Source: Bradyrhizobium sp. NFR13
GTDB taxonomy: Bacteria > Pseudomonadota > Alphaproteobacteria > Rhizobiales > Xanthobacteraceae
Length of the DNA: 64,000 bases
Direction of reading: 5' to 3'
Assembly (NCBI RefSeq): GCF_900114605.1
Contig: NZ_FOTP01000002.1
Coordinates: 1-64,000 of the forward strand
The notes beneath the pieces were generated by a model. It was not told the DNA's origin. It did not search any database and saw nothing but the letters and a program-made list of their open reading frames with translations. The position numbers and the translations under genes are program-made. Shown piece by piece: positions 6,973-14,628 of this stretch. How positions within the stretch are numbered: position 1 is the stretch's first letter; every line of letters starts with the position of its first letter.

Positions 6973-7185
6973 TTACTCGCCCTCCATTTGGGCTCGTGTT
7001 GCAGCCCGCGCCTCGCGAGCGCCTACCAGCGGCTTTCCTAGTTCGCGGGCTTTGGTTCGCACCGCCGCCGCGGGCCTACGAAGAGCGGCGGCAGCTCGCA
7101 GAACCGTTGCGCCGCTCTCGGCTAGGCTGATCAATCGGGCAATGTCTTCAGGCGTCCAGGTCTTGTTAAGCAAGCGTCGTGTCAT
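6973..7185 (-). CDS. Stand-alone GcrA-like HTH protein
   Basis: A 70-residue protein consisting of a single helix-turn-helix unit: LLNKTWTPEDIARLISLA then GATVLRAAAALRRPAAAVRTKA. It aligns along its length with residues about 70-130 of the zinc-ribbon protein at 2,134-2,814. The pattern also resembles the GcrA N terminus. It starts 12 bases after the stop of the preceding minus-strand gene, so the two are likely co-transcribed. DNA binding is inferred. Confidence 0.65.
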   Translation of the reverse strand: MTRRLLNKTWTPEDIARLISLAESGATVLRAAAALRRPAAAVRTKARELGKPLVGAREARAATRAQMEGE

Positions 7186-7197
7186 CGCACCGCTCGG

Positions 7198-7377
7198 TTA
7201 GTGGATCTTCCGGTATCCCGCGTCTGTCAGTTTCACCTGATCGTTCACGACTTCCGCCAGCCCCATCTCAAGCAACTCGCGCAACTGCTCCTCGCAGATC
7301 GGGGTCAGCTTTAATCTGCCGGCGTAGATGTCGCGCAGCGTCCAGTTGAGTTCGAAATCATCTTTCCAATTTTTCAA
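7198..7377 (-). CDS. Small winged-helix-like protein
   Basis: A 59-residue product from a TTG at 7,377 (AGAGAG upstream). The sequence NWKDDFELNWTLRDIYAGRL, then EEQLRELLEMGLAEVVNDQVK and LTDAGYRKIH, fits a winged-helix layout in which a helix is followed by a beta wing ending in LTDAG. An upstream extension of the frame overlaps the porin promoter and was not accepted. Co-directional with the GcrA-like gene. Confidence 0.5.
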   Translation of the reverse strand: MKNWKDDFELNWTLRDIYAGRLKLTPICEEQLRELLEMGLAEVVNDQVKLTDAGYRKIH

Positions 7378-7526
7378 CTTGCTCTCTTGGGTTGATCGCC
7401 AGCACGCCGTGGAAGGGGGCAGGGGTTGTGTTTTTCCGAAAACTCGCCTGTGTGGCGGATTTGTGACAGCATTTAGGCGCGCCTTTTCGTACCAAATCAA
7501 CTTTCGAAACGTTAAAAGGAACCCCA

Positions 7527-8240
7527 ATGAAGAAGATGCTGCTGGCCACTGTTGCCTTCGTCACTTTAAGCACCGCTTCGGCGTTTGCCGCCGACTTGGC
7601 AGCCCGCCCGTACACCAAAGCCCCGGCGGCTCCGGTCGCAGTCGGTTATAATTGGTCGGGTTTCTATGCCGGCGTCATGGGCGGCTATAGCTGGTCGGAT
7701 CACATCCGCGTTGACGGTTTCACCGCTGCGTCGAGCGACATCAATGGAGGCTTCGGCGGCGGCACCATCGGCTACAACTGGCAGACGCCGGGCAGCAACT
7801 TCGTTTGGGGCCTTGAGGTCGATGCGGCAGGCGGCGACGTCAAGTACCGCGAAACCGGGTTGTTCGGCATCGTTCCCGTTACCGCGGAGGACAAGATCCG
7901 GGCCTTCGGCAGCGTAACGGGTCGCCTCGGGGTGACCTCGGGGGCGGCTCTTTTCTATGTAAAGGGTGGTTACGCTTGGGCTGATAACCGCCTTTCCTTT
8001 ACCGCGCCCGGAGTGACGCTGTTCTCACAGAGCAAAGTCCACTCGGGTTGGACGGTGGGCGGCGGCGTCGAATACATGTTCGCCCCGAACTGGTCGCTCA
8101 AGGGCGAGTACATGTACGCTGACTACAGCAGCGAGCGTTACGGCACCGTGCTCACCGGTTTCACGGACCTTGGGGTGACGACGCACACTGTTAAGGGCGG
8201 CATCAACTACCATTTCAACTGGGGCGGCTCTAACTTTTAA
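7527..8240 (+). CDS. Outer-membrane beta-barrel protein
   Basis: A 237-residue protein with a signal peptide (MKKMLLATVAFVTLSTASAFAA) and the ADLAARPYTKAPAAP linker typical of Omp25/RopB-type rhizobial surface proteins. The mature part alternates Gly/aromatic strands (NWSGFYAGVMGGYSW, FGGGTIGYNWQ, GEYMYADYSSE) and ends in INYHFNWGGSNF with a C-terminal Phe, as expected for an eight-stranded barrel inserted by Bam. The ribosome site is weak (AAAGGAA). A strong terminator follows. It is an unusual cargo for the island and could alter surface antigens. Confidence 0.9.
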   Translation: MKKMLLATVAFVTLSTASAFAADLAARPYTKAPAAPVAVGYNWSGFYAGVMGGYSWSDHIRVDGFTAASSDINGGFGGGTIGYNWQTPGSNFVWGLEVDAAGGDVKYRETGLFGIVPVTAEDKIRAFGSVTGRLGVTSGAALFYVKGGYAWADNRLSFTAPGVTLFSQSKVHSGWTVGGGVEYMFAPNWSLKGEYMYADYSSERYGTVLTGFTDLGVTTHTVKGGINYHFNWGGSNF

Positions 8241-8267
8241 GTCCGACCACTGAATTCACAAGATCGG

Positions 8268-8294
8268 GGCCCGGCGAACGCCGGGCCTTTCTTC
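8268..8294 (+). terminator. Rho-independent terminator
   Basis: Stem GGCCCGGC / GCCGGGCC with loop GAAC and a T-rich tail, downstream of the porin gene. Confidence 0.85.
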
Positions 8295-8325
8295 TGTGAT
8301 AATCCCCGCCAATGGCAATGAGGCG

Positions 8326-8520
8326 CTACCGGGATTGGTCGGAGGCTGGAGTCGGCCAGACCGTGGCGCCGGTCGAGATGCTACGAACAGTGATTTTGTG
8401 AGGGGCATTGCTTCTGTGCAGCCTCTCTGCAACCGCTACGGCGATCTTGAGATCGGCATAGGTGCCGCCAGTGCGTTGTTCGTTTACGAGAACCTCGTAG
8501 TCGCCTGGCTCAATGCGCAT
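8326..8520 (-). CDS. Small hypothetical protein
   Basis: A 64-residue protein with a plausible compact fold: MRIEPGDYEVLVNEQRTGGT then a helix ADLKIAVAVAERLHRS and KITVRSISTG. The beta-alpha-beta layout is reminiscent of DUF2188-like proteins such as the one at 1,815. The ribosome site is weak. No function known. Confidence 0.5.
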   Translation of the reverse strand: MRIEPGDYEVLVNEQRTGGTYADLKIAVAVAERLHRSNAPHKITVRSISTGATVWPTPASDQSR

Positions 8521-8617
8521 ATGCTGTTCAATCCACTTACATTCGGCGCGGGGGCGACTGACGTTCCGTCAGATTACCGACGGCGGGCGACGGGGCCGGC
8601 GATCGGTCACAGTCGCA

Positions 8618-8719
8618 TCAGAACGAGCCGTCCCGTGGCTCTTGGTGTGACTGACGGATCAGCACCACCCCGAAAAGGAAGATGCCTAGAGTCATAAGAT
8701 CGAAAAGATAGTCCTGCAT
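8618..8719 (-). CDS. 33-residue conserved membrane peptide, copy 2
   Basis: The ORF begins MQDYLFDLMTLGIFLFGVVL and ends HQEPRDGSF. It matches copy 1 (2,199-2,300) in length, membrane core, PRD tail and the AATGGCGGG leader, although the two lie 6.3 kb apart. No other gene overlaps this copy, which removes the ambiguity present at copy 1. Function unknown. Confidence 0.6.
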   Translation of the reverse strand: MQDYLFDLMTLGIFLFGVVLIRQSHQEPRDGSF

Positions 8720-9063
8720 CCCGCCATTGTACCCGATCGCGGGGAGGGCGTCACTGGCTCCGGTCGGACCCGGGAAAAAAGCCCCAAGCTCGGGCGTGGC
8801 TTGGGGCAGTTACTTGATGTCCAGCGGATATGCCGCCGGCCGCTAAAAATAAATCGCCTAGGCCCTATTTGTAAATTTCATCATTTGATCCAGGCTATGT
8901 CATACGGCATGGAACGGATTGTAGTTGCGCAATTGTTCATTGCCCAAGAGCGCGAGGCTATACGCACTCTCGGACGCTATTCTTCGCACTCGGGAGGGCT
9001 CGGGATCTCCGGTCGCCAGTGTCGGTCGTGAAGATTGCAGCCCCTGGCCACGCTGGGACCGCA
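8720..9063. other. Intergenic stretch with minus-strand terminator
   Basis: No gene is convincing here. At 8,775-8,807 there is a minus-strand terminator (stem GCCCCAAGC / GCTTGGGGC followed by six T on that strand). It lies about 260 bases beyond the stop of the caspase-like gene and is the likely 3' end of that operon. The short ORFs in between lack ribosome sites. Confidence 0.6.
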
Positions 9064-10350
9064 CTATGGTCGACTGCATTCCTTCAAAGACGGTGCATCG
9101 ACAATTCCCCAAAGAAAGGTATCGCCAACATATTGATAGGAAGCAACGCCCTTAAATCTTACCGATGCGCCCTTTTTGACAACTCCGACTGGACAATCGT
9201 AGTTTGCGACGGCGCCGGAGACCCGTGGTGCAGAACGACGCATAAACACATCGACTTGAGCGACCGTATGCGCAATGTCTTTAGCTGTTGTTTTTCCGTC
9301 ACCGCTAGCTACCGAAATCGCTTTCTTTAAAAATTCGCATCCAAATGGATTGTCCACGGAAGATTCGTTTCCGAGGCATTTTATCTGAGAAGCCTTCCCG
9401 ACAAAGACAACGTTTCCAAGTGCTTTAAGGTTCTCCACCGTGTTGGTGGGCGGAGAGGAAGGAGACGGACTAGGAGCGGCCGTTGTTGATGGCTGGGAGT
9501 CTACAACTACTCGCTTTCCCTCTACGCTATTGAACAAGATCTGCATTAGTTTCTGATCGCAGGCACCGAGACATAAACTCGGCGGCACCATTCCTTGAAA
9601 CGCCGGGACTTGACTATTTGGCGCCACCATCGCTTGCACTGTGTAACTTACGCGCTGGAACATCAGGAGCAACGGTTGTGCTTTCGCCTGCGGATACAAT
9701 TGAGAAAACGCGTGCGAGAACGGTGATCCACCACTGGGACTCTTCCCAGGGATACTATCGAAAGCGGGTTGATTAAAATCTGCCGAGAAGAATATGACAG
9801 TATATCCGTTATATGGCTGAAGAACCTCTCGTGCTAGGCCCGCATCCGTGGCAGGCCCCTTAACTGCTCCTTTGTAAGGATTGGTGCGGCACGCATCGAT
9901 GAGGAAGACAGCCAGTTGAGGCGTTTTCTCTTGGACCTCTTCGACAAGGTTCCGCAGCAAAATGAAATCTTCACTCAGCGTGCTCAATTTCTTCTGCCCG
10001 TTCGGGGCTTGGGCATCCAGAGGAAGGAGGTAGTTGGCTCCGTTCACATCGATCGCGTGCCCGCTGTAGTAGACTAACACTTGATCTTGATCTTGTATTG
10101 AATCGACAAACGGATCCCACTTGTCTCGGAAAAGCGTTCTCGACTTTGAAGCGTCGTCTATTGTTGTAATAATGTAATCTGCTTTGAGGAGTTCATTGAT
10201 CAGCTTCATATCGGACTTCACACCGGGAAGCGGAGCCCACGAGTAGCCAGAAAATCCAATGATGGCCGCGCGCTTCGCCGCCTTCAACGGAGCGGTGCCA
10301 ATCAACGTCATCATGGAGACGCATAGAGCAACATACAGCGCCCGAATCAT
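9064..10350 (-). CDS. Exported caspase-like peptidase (C14)
   Basis: A 428-residue protein with a signal peptide (MIRALYVALC...LKAA, about 25 residues). Residues about 26-280 form a caspase/metacaspase fold with the dyad visible as VYYSGHA (His98) and FLIDACRTNPY (Cys154). Family members cleave after Arg/Lys or Asp. A Pro/Ser/Thr linker at about 285-310 leads to a C-terminal domain with several cysteines (IKCLGNE, FGCEF, YDCPVG, LKECSRP) that could form disulfides outside the cytoplasm. The ATG overlaps the lysozyme-like gene stop (ATGA), so translation is coupled. The start was moved inward to the signal peptide. Export of a caspase-like enzyme is the notable feature. Confidence 0.85.
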   Translation of the reverse strand: MIRALYVALCVSMMTLIGTAPLKAAKRAAIIGFSGYSWAPLPGVKSDMKLINELLKADYIITTIDDASKSRTLFRDKWDPFVDSIQDQDQVLVYYSGHAIDVNGANYLLPLDAQAPNGQKKLSTLSEDFILLRNLVEEVQEKTPQLAVFLIDACRTNPYKGAVKGPATDAGLAREVLQPYNGYTVIFFSADFNQPAFDSIPGKSPSGGSPFSHAFSQLYPQAKAQPLLLMFQRVSYTVQAMVAPNSQVPAFQGMVPPSLCLGACDQKLMQILFNSVEGKRVVVDSQPSTTAAPSPSPSSPPTNTVENLKALGNVVFVGKASQIKCLGNESSVDNPFGCEFLKKAISVASGDGKTTAKDIAHTVAQVDVFMRRSAPRVSGAVANYDCPVGVVKKGASVRFKGVASYQYVGDTFLWGIVDAPSLKECSRP

Positions 10351-11180
10351 GTCTTCAGGCCTTCGGTAAAGAGGAGAGCTTCCAACTGCCTGCGCTTGGC
10401 AACACCGATTACGTCTGGAGCGGTCCAAAGACGTTGCATGCTCATAAACTGAGATGGCACCTCAGAAAATTTTCTGCCCGCCATTAGCTTACTGATATGG
10501 CGCATTTCTTCGTAGCGCGGCCCAACGAGCCTGAAACTCGGTCCCCTGTTGTAGACGAGAGATACGAGCGCGCCCAGTGAGTCATCGGACAAAGCGTCAG
10601 CATTTTTCAGAGCGTCCAGGGTGGCCGCAACGTAGATCGGCAGTACTCTTGTCTTGAATTGTTCAATTGCGACATCCCAGCCAATCTGAATGTGCGACAG
10701 AGAAGACTTGAACTGGTTAGCTGCCGGTCCAGTTACGCCGCAAGTCTTCGAGAGATCCTTGATATCTGCGTCCGATATCAAGCCCTGCCAATCTTCTCTG
10801 ACGTTCTGAGGGGATACGTATCCTCCATCATATCCTATGCCCCAGGTTGCTCCTGACGCACCGCCTGGCCGTATTACTCCTTTATATTTCTTCTCATAGA
10901 CAGTCTTTCCCGTGACTTCAAAGGCAATGATTAGGTCAATCGCGCGCTTGGAAATCGCGCGAGTGCTCTTTTTGCGCGAACTAACGGTCCCTCGAGATAT
11001 AAGTAATTCTTCTTTTTCCCGGCCGTACGTCTGCGTTTTTTCCAAGAGCGCTTCGTTTGCCAGCAACTCATTGAATAGGGCGTCGAAGTTAGGCGCCTGG
11101 GCGAATAGTGAGCGACTGAGAACGGTCGACGTAAGCGCCCCGATAGCGAGGGCAGTGAATGAACGGCGGCTAAGATACAT
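10347..11180 (-). CDS. Exported lysozyme-like protein
   Basis: A 277-residue protein with a Tat-like signal (SRRSFTALAIGAL, predicted cleavage near 28). After a helical spacer (30-75), residues about 78-270 resemble the GH24/pesticin-type lysozyme fold: RAIDLIIAFEVTGK (candidate catalytic Glu88), TWGIGYDGG near 113-120 and LVSLVYNRGPSF near 206-217. The Glu to GIGYD spacing is longer than in T4-type enzymes. Peptidoglycan muramidase activity is inferred from these motifs. It lies 49 bases after the DUF2272 gene and overlaps the caspase-like gene by four bases. Confidence 0.7.
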   Translation of the reverse strand: MYLSRRSFTALAIGALTSTVLSRSLFAQAPNFDALFNELLANEALLEKTQTYGREKEELLISRGTVSSRKKSTRAISKRAIDLIIAFEVTGKTVYEKKYKGVIRPGGASGATWGIGYDGGYVSPQNVREDWQGLISDADIKDLSKTCGVTGPAANQFKSSLSHIQIGWDVAIEQFKTRVLPIYVAATLDALKNADALSDDSLGALVSLVYNRGPSFRLVGPRYEEMRHISKLMAGRKFSEVPSQFMSMQRLWTAPDVIGVAKRRQLEALLFTEGLKT

Positions 11181-11229
11181 GTTCTATCCATTTCGTCAGC
11201 AAGGTGGTGTTTAGAATCGCGGGCTGAAG

Positions 11230-12345
11230 TCAATACCGTGATTGCAAAAGGACGAACCATTTCTGATCATTGAGATTGCAATTTGAGGCGGTGTCGGCGG
11301 CTGTTGATGTGTTACCCGCGCAAGCATTGTCCTTGTGAACAGTGGAAAGGGCTCCAGCCTGATTTAAGTTGAGCGTTTTCTCCGTCACCGAGTTCTGGAC
11401 GTTTCCGCCGACTACGGTAACTTTTTTAGCCGCATCGTCGACGCGGACAACGATGTCACAATGGCTCCGCTTTATCCTGTTGGCGCCCGTCACAATGTCA
11501 TTCAGTATTGAACGAAACAAAGTTTGGTCATGCATCACGTACGCGTCTGGCGTCTTCTCGCCATGGCGGTGATAGCAATATAGGTCGCCAACCCTGGGCC
11601 TTGTGTTGTCGGGATCGCAAGCTCGATAGAATGATCTACGTTGCGTGCCGCCGACTTCACTTGCTGACTGCATTACCGCTTGTGTAATGTAGTCGATGTG
11701 ACCCGCGCTGTATCGAAATTGAGTACTCGAAGCAAGATCGGCGCTCTTGACAACAAACGAAACGAAAGCTGCAGACCACGGCACGTCGCTTATGCTGCTT
11801 CGGATTACACTTTGTTGCAGCACCCGGCGCAATTCGGGCGCTTGCTCGCCCAGGCCGCTCAATTCCAGTGCATTGATCGCCTGTAGGGCGCGATCAAGAT
11901 CCATGATCTTTCGATTGATTGGCGTGTCGGAAAAGTCCGATAATATACCGCTATAGTACCAAGCCGCCAGGTCATCGTTAGCTTTCTGAAGGGTCGGCTT
12001 GCCTTCGTTTAAGGCCTCCCAGTATCGCAGAACTCGTCGCCACGGAATTTTATTGGAGGAAATCGAACCAGCAGATACTTGATCGCTTTCGCTTTCTGCA
12101 TAGCCGAAGTACAGCATTCGCCCAGTGTGATCGACGCGATTGCCGTTGAAAGCTTGATGTTCCTCGGCAGCAGTTCGAGCAATTGTCTGCGCCTTGGTGC
12201 TAGCTGGAGTGGACGACTGCGTTTTGCACGATCGAGACAACTCCAAAAATTGTGGTGCAGTTATCGCATCGAGTGCTTCAGCGGCGGAAACAAAAGTGAA
12301 TAACAGGACCAATGCGCTTAAACTAGCGCGAGCGTGCATCAACAT
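11230..12345 (-). CDS. Exported DUF2272 protein
   Basis: A 371-residue protein with a signal peptide (MLMHARASLSALVLLFTFVS, cleavage near 25). The DUF2272 hallmarks are DVPWSAAFVSFVVKSA at about 188-202, RYSAGHIDYI at 211-220 and RVGDLYCYHR at 251-260, then HCDIVV and KVTVVGGN. The family is related in layout to CHAP/NlpC-type papain-like domains that act on peptidoglycan, but its activity has not been established to my knowledge. The start is supported by GGAGGCTCC before the ATG. First gene of the DUF2272/lysozyme/caspase trio. Confidence 0.8.
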   Translation of the reverse strand: MLMHARASLSALVLLFTFVSAAEALDAITAPQFLELSRSCKTQSSTPASTKAQTIARTAAEEHQAFNGNRVDHTGRMLYFGYAESESDQVSAGSISSNKIPWRRVLRYWEALNEGKPTLQKANDDLAAWYYSGILSDFSDTPINRKIMDLDRALQAINALELSGLGEQAPELRRVLQQSVIRSSISDVPWSAAFVSFVVKSADLASSTQFRYSAGHIDYITQAVMQSASEVGGTQRRSFYRACDPDNTRPRVGDLYCYHRHGEKTPDAYVMHDQTLFRSILNDIVTGANRIKRSHCDIVVRVDDAAKKVTVVGGNVQNSVTEKTLNLNQAGALSTVHKDNACAGNTSTAADTASNCNLNDQKWFVLLQSRY

Positions 12346-12529
12346 GGAGCCTCCGAAATGGGCGGAGCAGAATGAAAAGGTGAAATCGGTGGGCCGCTTA
12401 AGAAGGGTCGTTCAATATAGGAGAGTTGTATCGGACTTGGTCGGTAACTAAAGGTGGCAGCGTTGAAGGGCGTTGTCTAGCCATTTTCAGCGTCCGTAGG
12501 GGCCAATCATTTCAGGTTCCTGGCAGTAA

Positions 12530-12871
12530 CTAATAGTTCGGCACTCTGTGCGTCCGGCAATCGAACGGGCCGTCTTGGCCGGTGCCTTTGATATTTGCGT
12601 TGAAATACTGACCCATAGAACTCGTTGCCATGAACGCGGTGAATGCCGCCTCAGGTAGCTCGCAATAATGATAGTAGGTGCTCTTCAGCCGAATGATCAT
12701 GTACTGATTTTGCCTATCGTAGCAAACCCGCTCGATGATGCTGCTACGCGGAGTGTCGGTACAGCGGAAGGGCGTGAGATCGACGGCGCCTCGATACTTT
12801 ACGTCCACAGTCTCAGCTTGGACACCAATCGACCAGATTGAAAGTGCGAGGGCGAGACAGAGCTTGATCAC
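12530..12871 (-). CDS. Exported KTSC-like domain protein
   Basis: A 113-residue protein from a GTG start, signal peptide about 19 residues (MIKLCLALALSIWSIGVQA). The mature part resembles the KTSC domain: RVCYDRQNQYMIIRLKSTYY then YCELPEAAFTAFMATSSMG and YFNANIKG. KTSC domains are short beta-rich modules of unknown or RNA-associated function; the exported, disulfide-containing version is seen in proteobacteria. The gene starts three bases after the upstream stop. Confidence 0.65.
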   Translation of the reverse strand: MIKLCLALALSIWSIGVQAETVDVKYRGAVDLTPFRCTDTPRSSIIERVCYDRQNQYMIIRLKSTYYHYCELPEAAFTAFMATSSMGQYFNANIKGTGQDGPFDCRTHRVPNY

Positions 12872-12874
12872 GGC

Positions 12875-13126
12875 TCACCTGCACTCCCGCTCGTAGTCCG
12901 AGACAGCTGACTCGAAATCAGATTGAGCACTTCGCAACCGTCGAAACTCCGACGAACAGTCGTCGTGTCCGTTACTGTTCGAAACGCAACTCGTGTAGCG
13001 TCGCAGCACGCTCGAAATGTCCGAGACGGCCAAGTTGTATGTATTGACCGCGTTGTTGCAGTCAGCGCGAGCGGAAATCGGCGCGAACGCCAGGCCAAGA
13101 ACGGCGGTTGCGATGCAGAGCCCCAC
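12875..13126 (-). CDS. Exported Cys-containing helical peptide
   Basis: An 83-residue product from a GTG with GGAGG six bases upstream. Signal peptide MGLCIATAVLGLAFAPISARA, then a helical mature part with four cysteines (ADCNN, YTSCVS, DDCSS, ERECR) and heptad-like spacing. It could be a small disulfide-stapled helical hairpin. Longer frames extend upstream but overlap the lipoprotein gene and are His/Arg-rich. No family recognised. Part of the tight minus-strand run 13,878-12,530. Confidence 0.65.
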   Translation of the reverse strand: MGLCIATAVLGLAFAPISARADCNNAVNTYNLAVSDISSVLRRYTSCVSNSNGHDDCSSEFRRLRSAQSDFESAVSDYERECR

Positions 13127-13140
13127 GAATGCCTCCGTTC

Positions 13141-13878
13141 CTATGCGCCTGCCGGTCCTTGCGCGACTTCCACTACGTGGCGATCTGATCCGACCGTGAT
13201 GATGATGGTGTAAGATTTCTGACCGCCAGCCTGATCCGTCGGCGGAGCCAAATGCAGCTGCCCGCCATACCACTCGCCAGGCAGGAGGGTGTTATCTTTG
13301 ATGACCGCCTGTTCGAGCTGTGCCATGTTGCGCTGCCCCTGTTCGATCGTCGAAGCAACCATGGCTTCGTTCTGAGCGGCAGCGTTACCCTGTGCTATCG
13401 CGGCAGCTGTTGGGCTGTAAAACGTGCCTGTGCGACCGCTGGGCGTCGTATAAGAACCGTAGCCGGCGCGCGAGGCGCTGTACGCGTTCGCTGCACCGGC
13501 GACGCCGGTTAGGATCGCCGCAGCGACTTGGCGGTTCTTCTCTTCCTGCTGCAGCATCTCGAAGGTGACCACCTGCATCTGGAAATCAGATGCGCCGACA
13601 TGCTGGTTTGCTTCAACTTGCGCGACACGGAAGTCGATCGGACCGCGGCCGAGATTGTTGATCCCGACCACGAAGACGGGCCGGCCATTTGCCTGGAGCT
13701 GGCGTGCTGCCGGCCTAACCAAGACGACGGAGCTCTTCTGACGCGAGACCAGTGCGGACTGCCCGTCGCGCATCATCGTTTGCTGGTTAGGATTAGAGCT
13801 TTTGAACTGAACCGTCTCGTTGTTGGTGACGCAACCCGAGAGCGCGGCGCCAAGCGCCACGATATAGAAAACACGCAT
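13141..13878 (-). CDS. Lipoprotein of unknown function
   Basis: A 245-residue protein with a lipoprotein signal (MRVFYIVALGAALSGC, lipobox LSGC). The mature region has a beta-rich segment (VVLVRPAARQLQANG, RPVFVVGINNLGRGPIDFRV), a Gln-rich helix and a Gly/Ala/Tyr-rich linker, then LLPGEWYGGQLHLAPP and a final strand pair. The start follows GGGGAGAT. It is the first gene of the six-gene exported cluster, 14 bases before the Cys-containing peptide gene. No family recognised. Confidence 0.75.
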   Translation of the reverse strand: MRVFYIVALGAALSGCVTNNETVQFKSSNPNQQTMMRDGQSALVSRQKSSVVLVRPAARQLQANGRPVFVVGINNLGRGPIDFRVAQVEANQHVGASDFQMQVVTFEMLQQEEKNRQVAAAILTGVAGAANAYSASRAGYGSYTTPSGRTGTFYSPTAAAIAQGNAAAQNEAMVASTIEQGQRNMAQLEQAVIKDNTLLPGEWYGGQLHLAPPTDQAGGQKSYTIIITVGSDRHVVEVAQGPAGA

Positions 13879-13953
13879 ACTATGGATCTCCCCAGACCAG
13901 CGCTGATCCAAGCCCAACCAGAGGGCGAGATCAAGGGGGGCATGCTCGGACCG

Positions 13954-14628
13954 TCATTTGAGCCGTCTCTTCGGAAATGCCGGCAATGGCGTGCGGGGAG
14001 GGCGGTCAACCGGGTCCTGGAAATTGAAGTACCCGCGCGGAGGCGTTGGGATGCAGCATTCATAACAGAGCTGCCTGAGGGGCGTTTCCGTCATGCCGAC
14101 CTCCGTCGCCGCCGGGGCCATGGGTTTGGACCAGATGAGATTGTGGAGCTGCTCGCGTGTGATCTTCGCCACCGCGCGGACGCGCGCGTCCGGATCGAAG
14201 TAGCGGCCATCGCTAAACTCCCGCCGCGCGGCCCGCTCGTAAACGCGCATGACCGCGTCAATCTCGCGCCGGGCTTCACGGGATCGCCAAAGCCGTGGCT
14301 CTAGTTCAAGGCGCCGGCGCGCCCAAGCGGCTTGGCCTGGTCCATCATAAGGGTAGTACGGCATCGGGCCCACGTCAGAGGTATATCGCCGCGCATGGCG
14401 TCGCTTCCCAAAATTATCGCCAATGATGGCGCGAAGTCGCTGGCGCTGCGTCCTGAGTTTGTAGGTTTGATTTTTGCTAAAGCGCGGCTCGCCGTCTGCC
14501 CCCCAGGCCACTGCCGAGATCATTCCGAGTTCTGTCAGCGCCTTGAAATGCTCGTGGTGCACGTCGAGATTACGGAGGGCCTCGGTGGATGAAAGGAGGC
14601 TGTCACTCCACATCGCATGACACCACAT
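13954..14628 (-). CDS. HTH-containing hypothetical protein
   Basis: A 224-residue product from the ATG at 14,628, overlapping the end of the preceding gene by 26 bases. An alternative ATG at 14,613 exists. Near the C terminus is IWSKPMAPAATEVGMTETPL followed by CIPTPPRGYF, matching a helix-turn-helix module with a trailing P-P-R-G-Y-W type motif that is frequent in mobile-element proteins. The central part is Arg-rich and helical. The upstream gene has the same motif near its C terminus. DNA binding is inferred. Confidence 0.55.
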   Translation of the reverse strand: MWCHAMWSDSLLSSTEALRNLDVHHEHFKALTELGMISAVAWGADGEPRFSKNQTYKLRTQRQRLRAIIGDNFGKRRHARRYTSDVGPMPYYPYDGPGQAAWARRRLELEPRLWRSREARREIDAVMRVYERAARREFSDGRYFDPDARVRAVAKITREQLHNLIWSKPMAPAATEVGMTETPLRQLCYECCIPTPPRGYFNFQDPVDRPPRTPLPAFPKRRLK

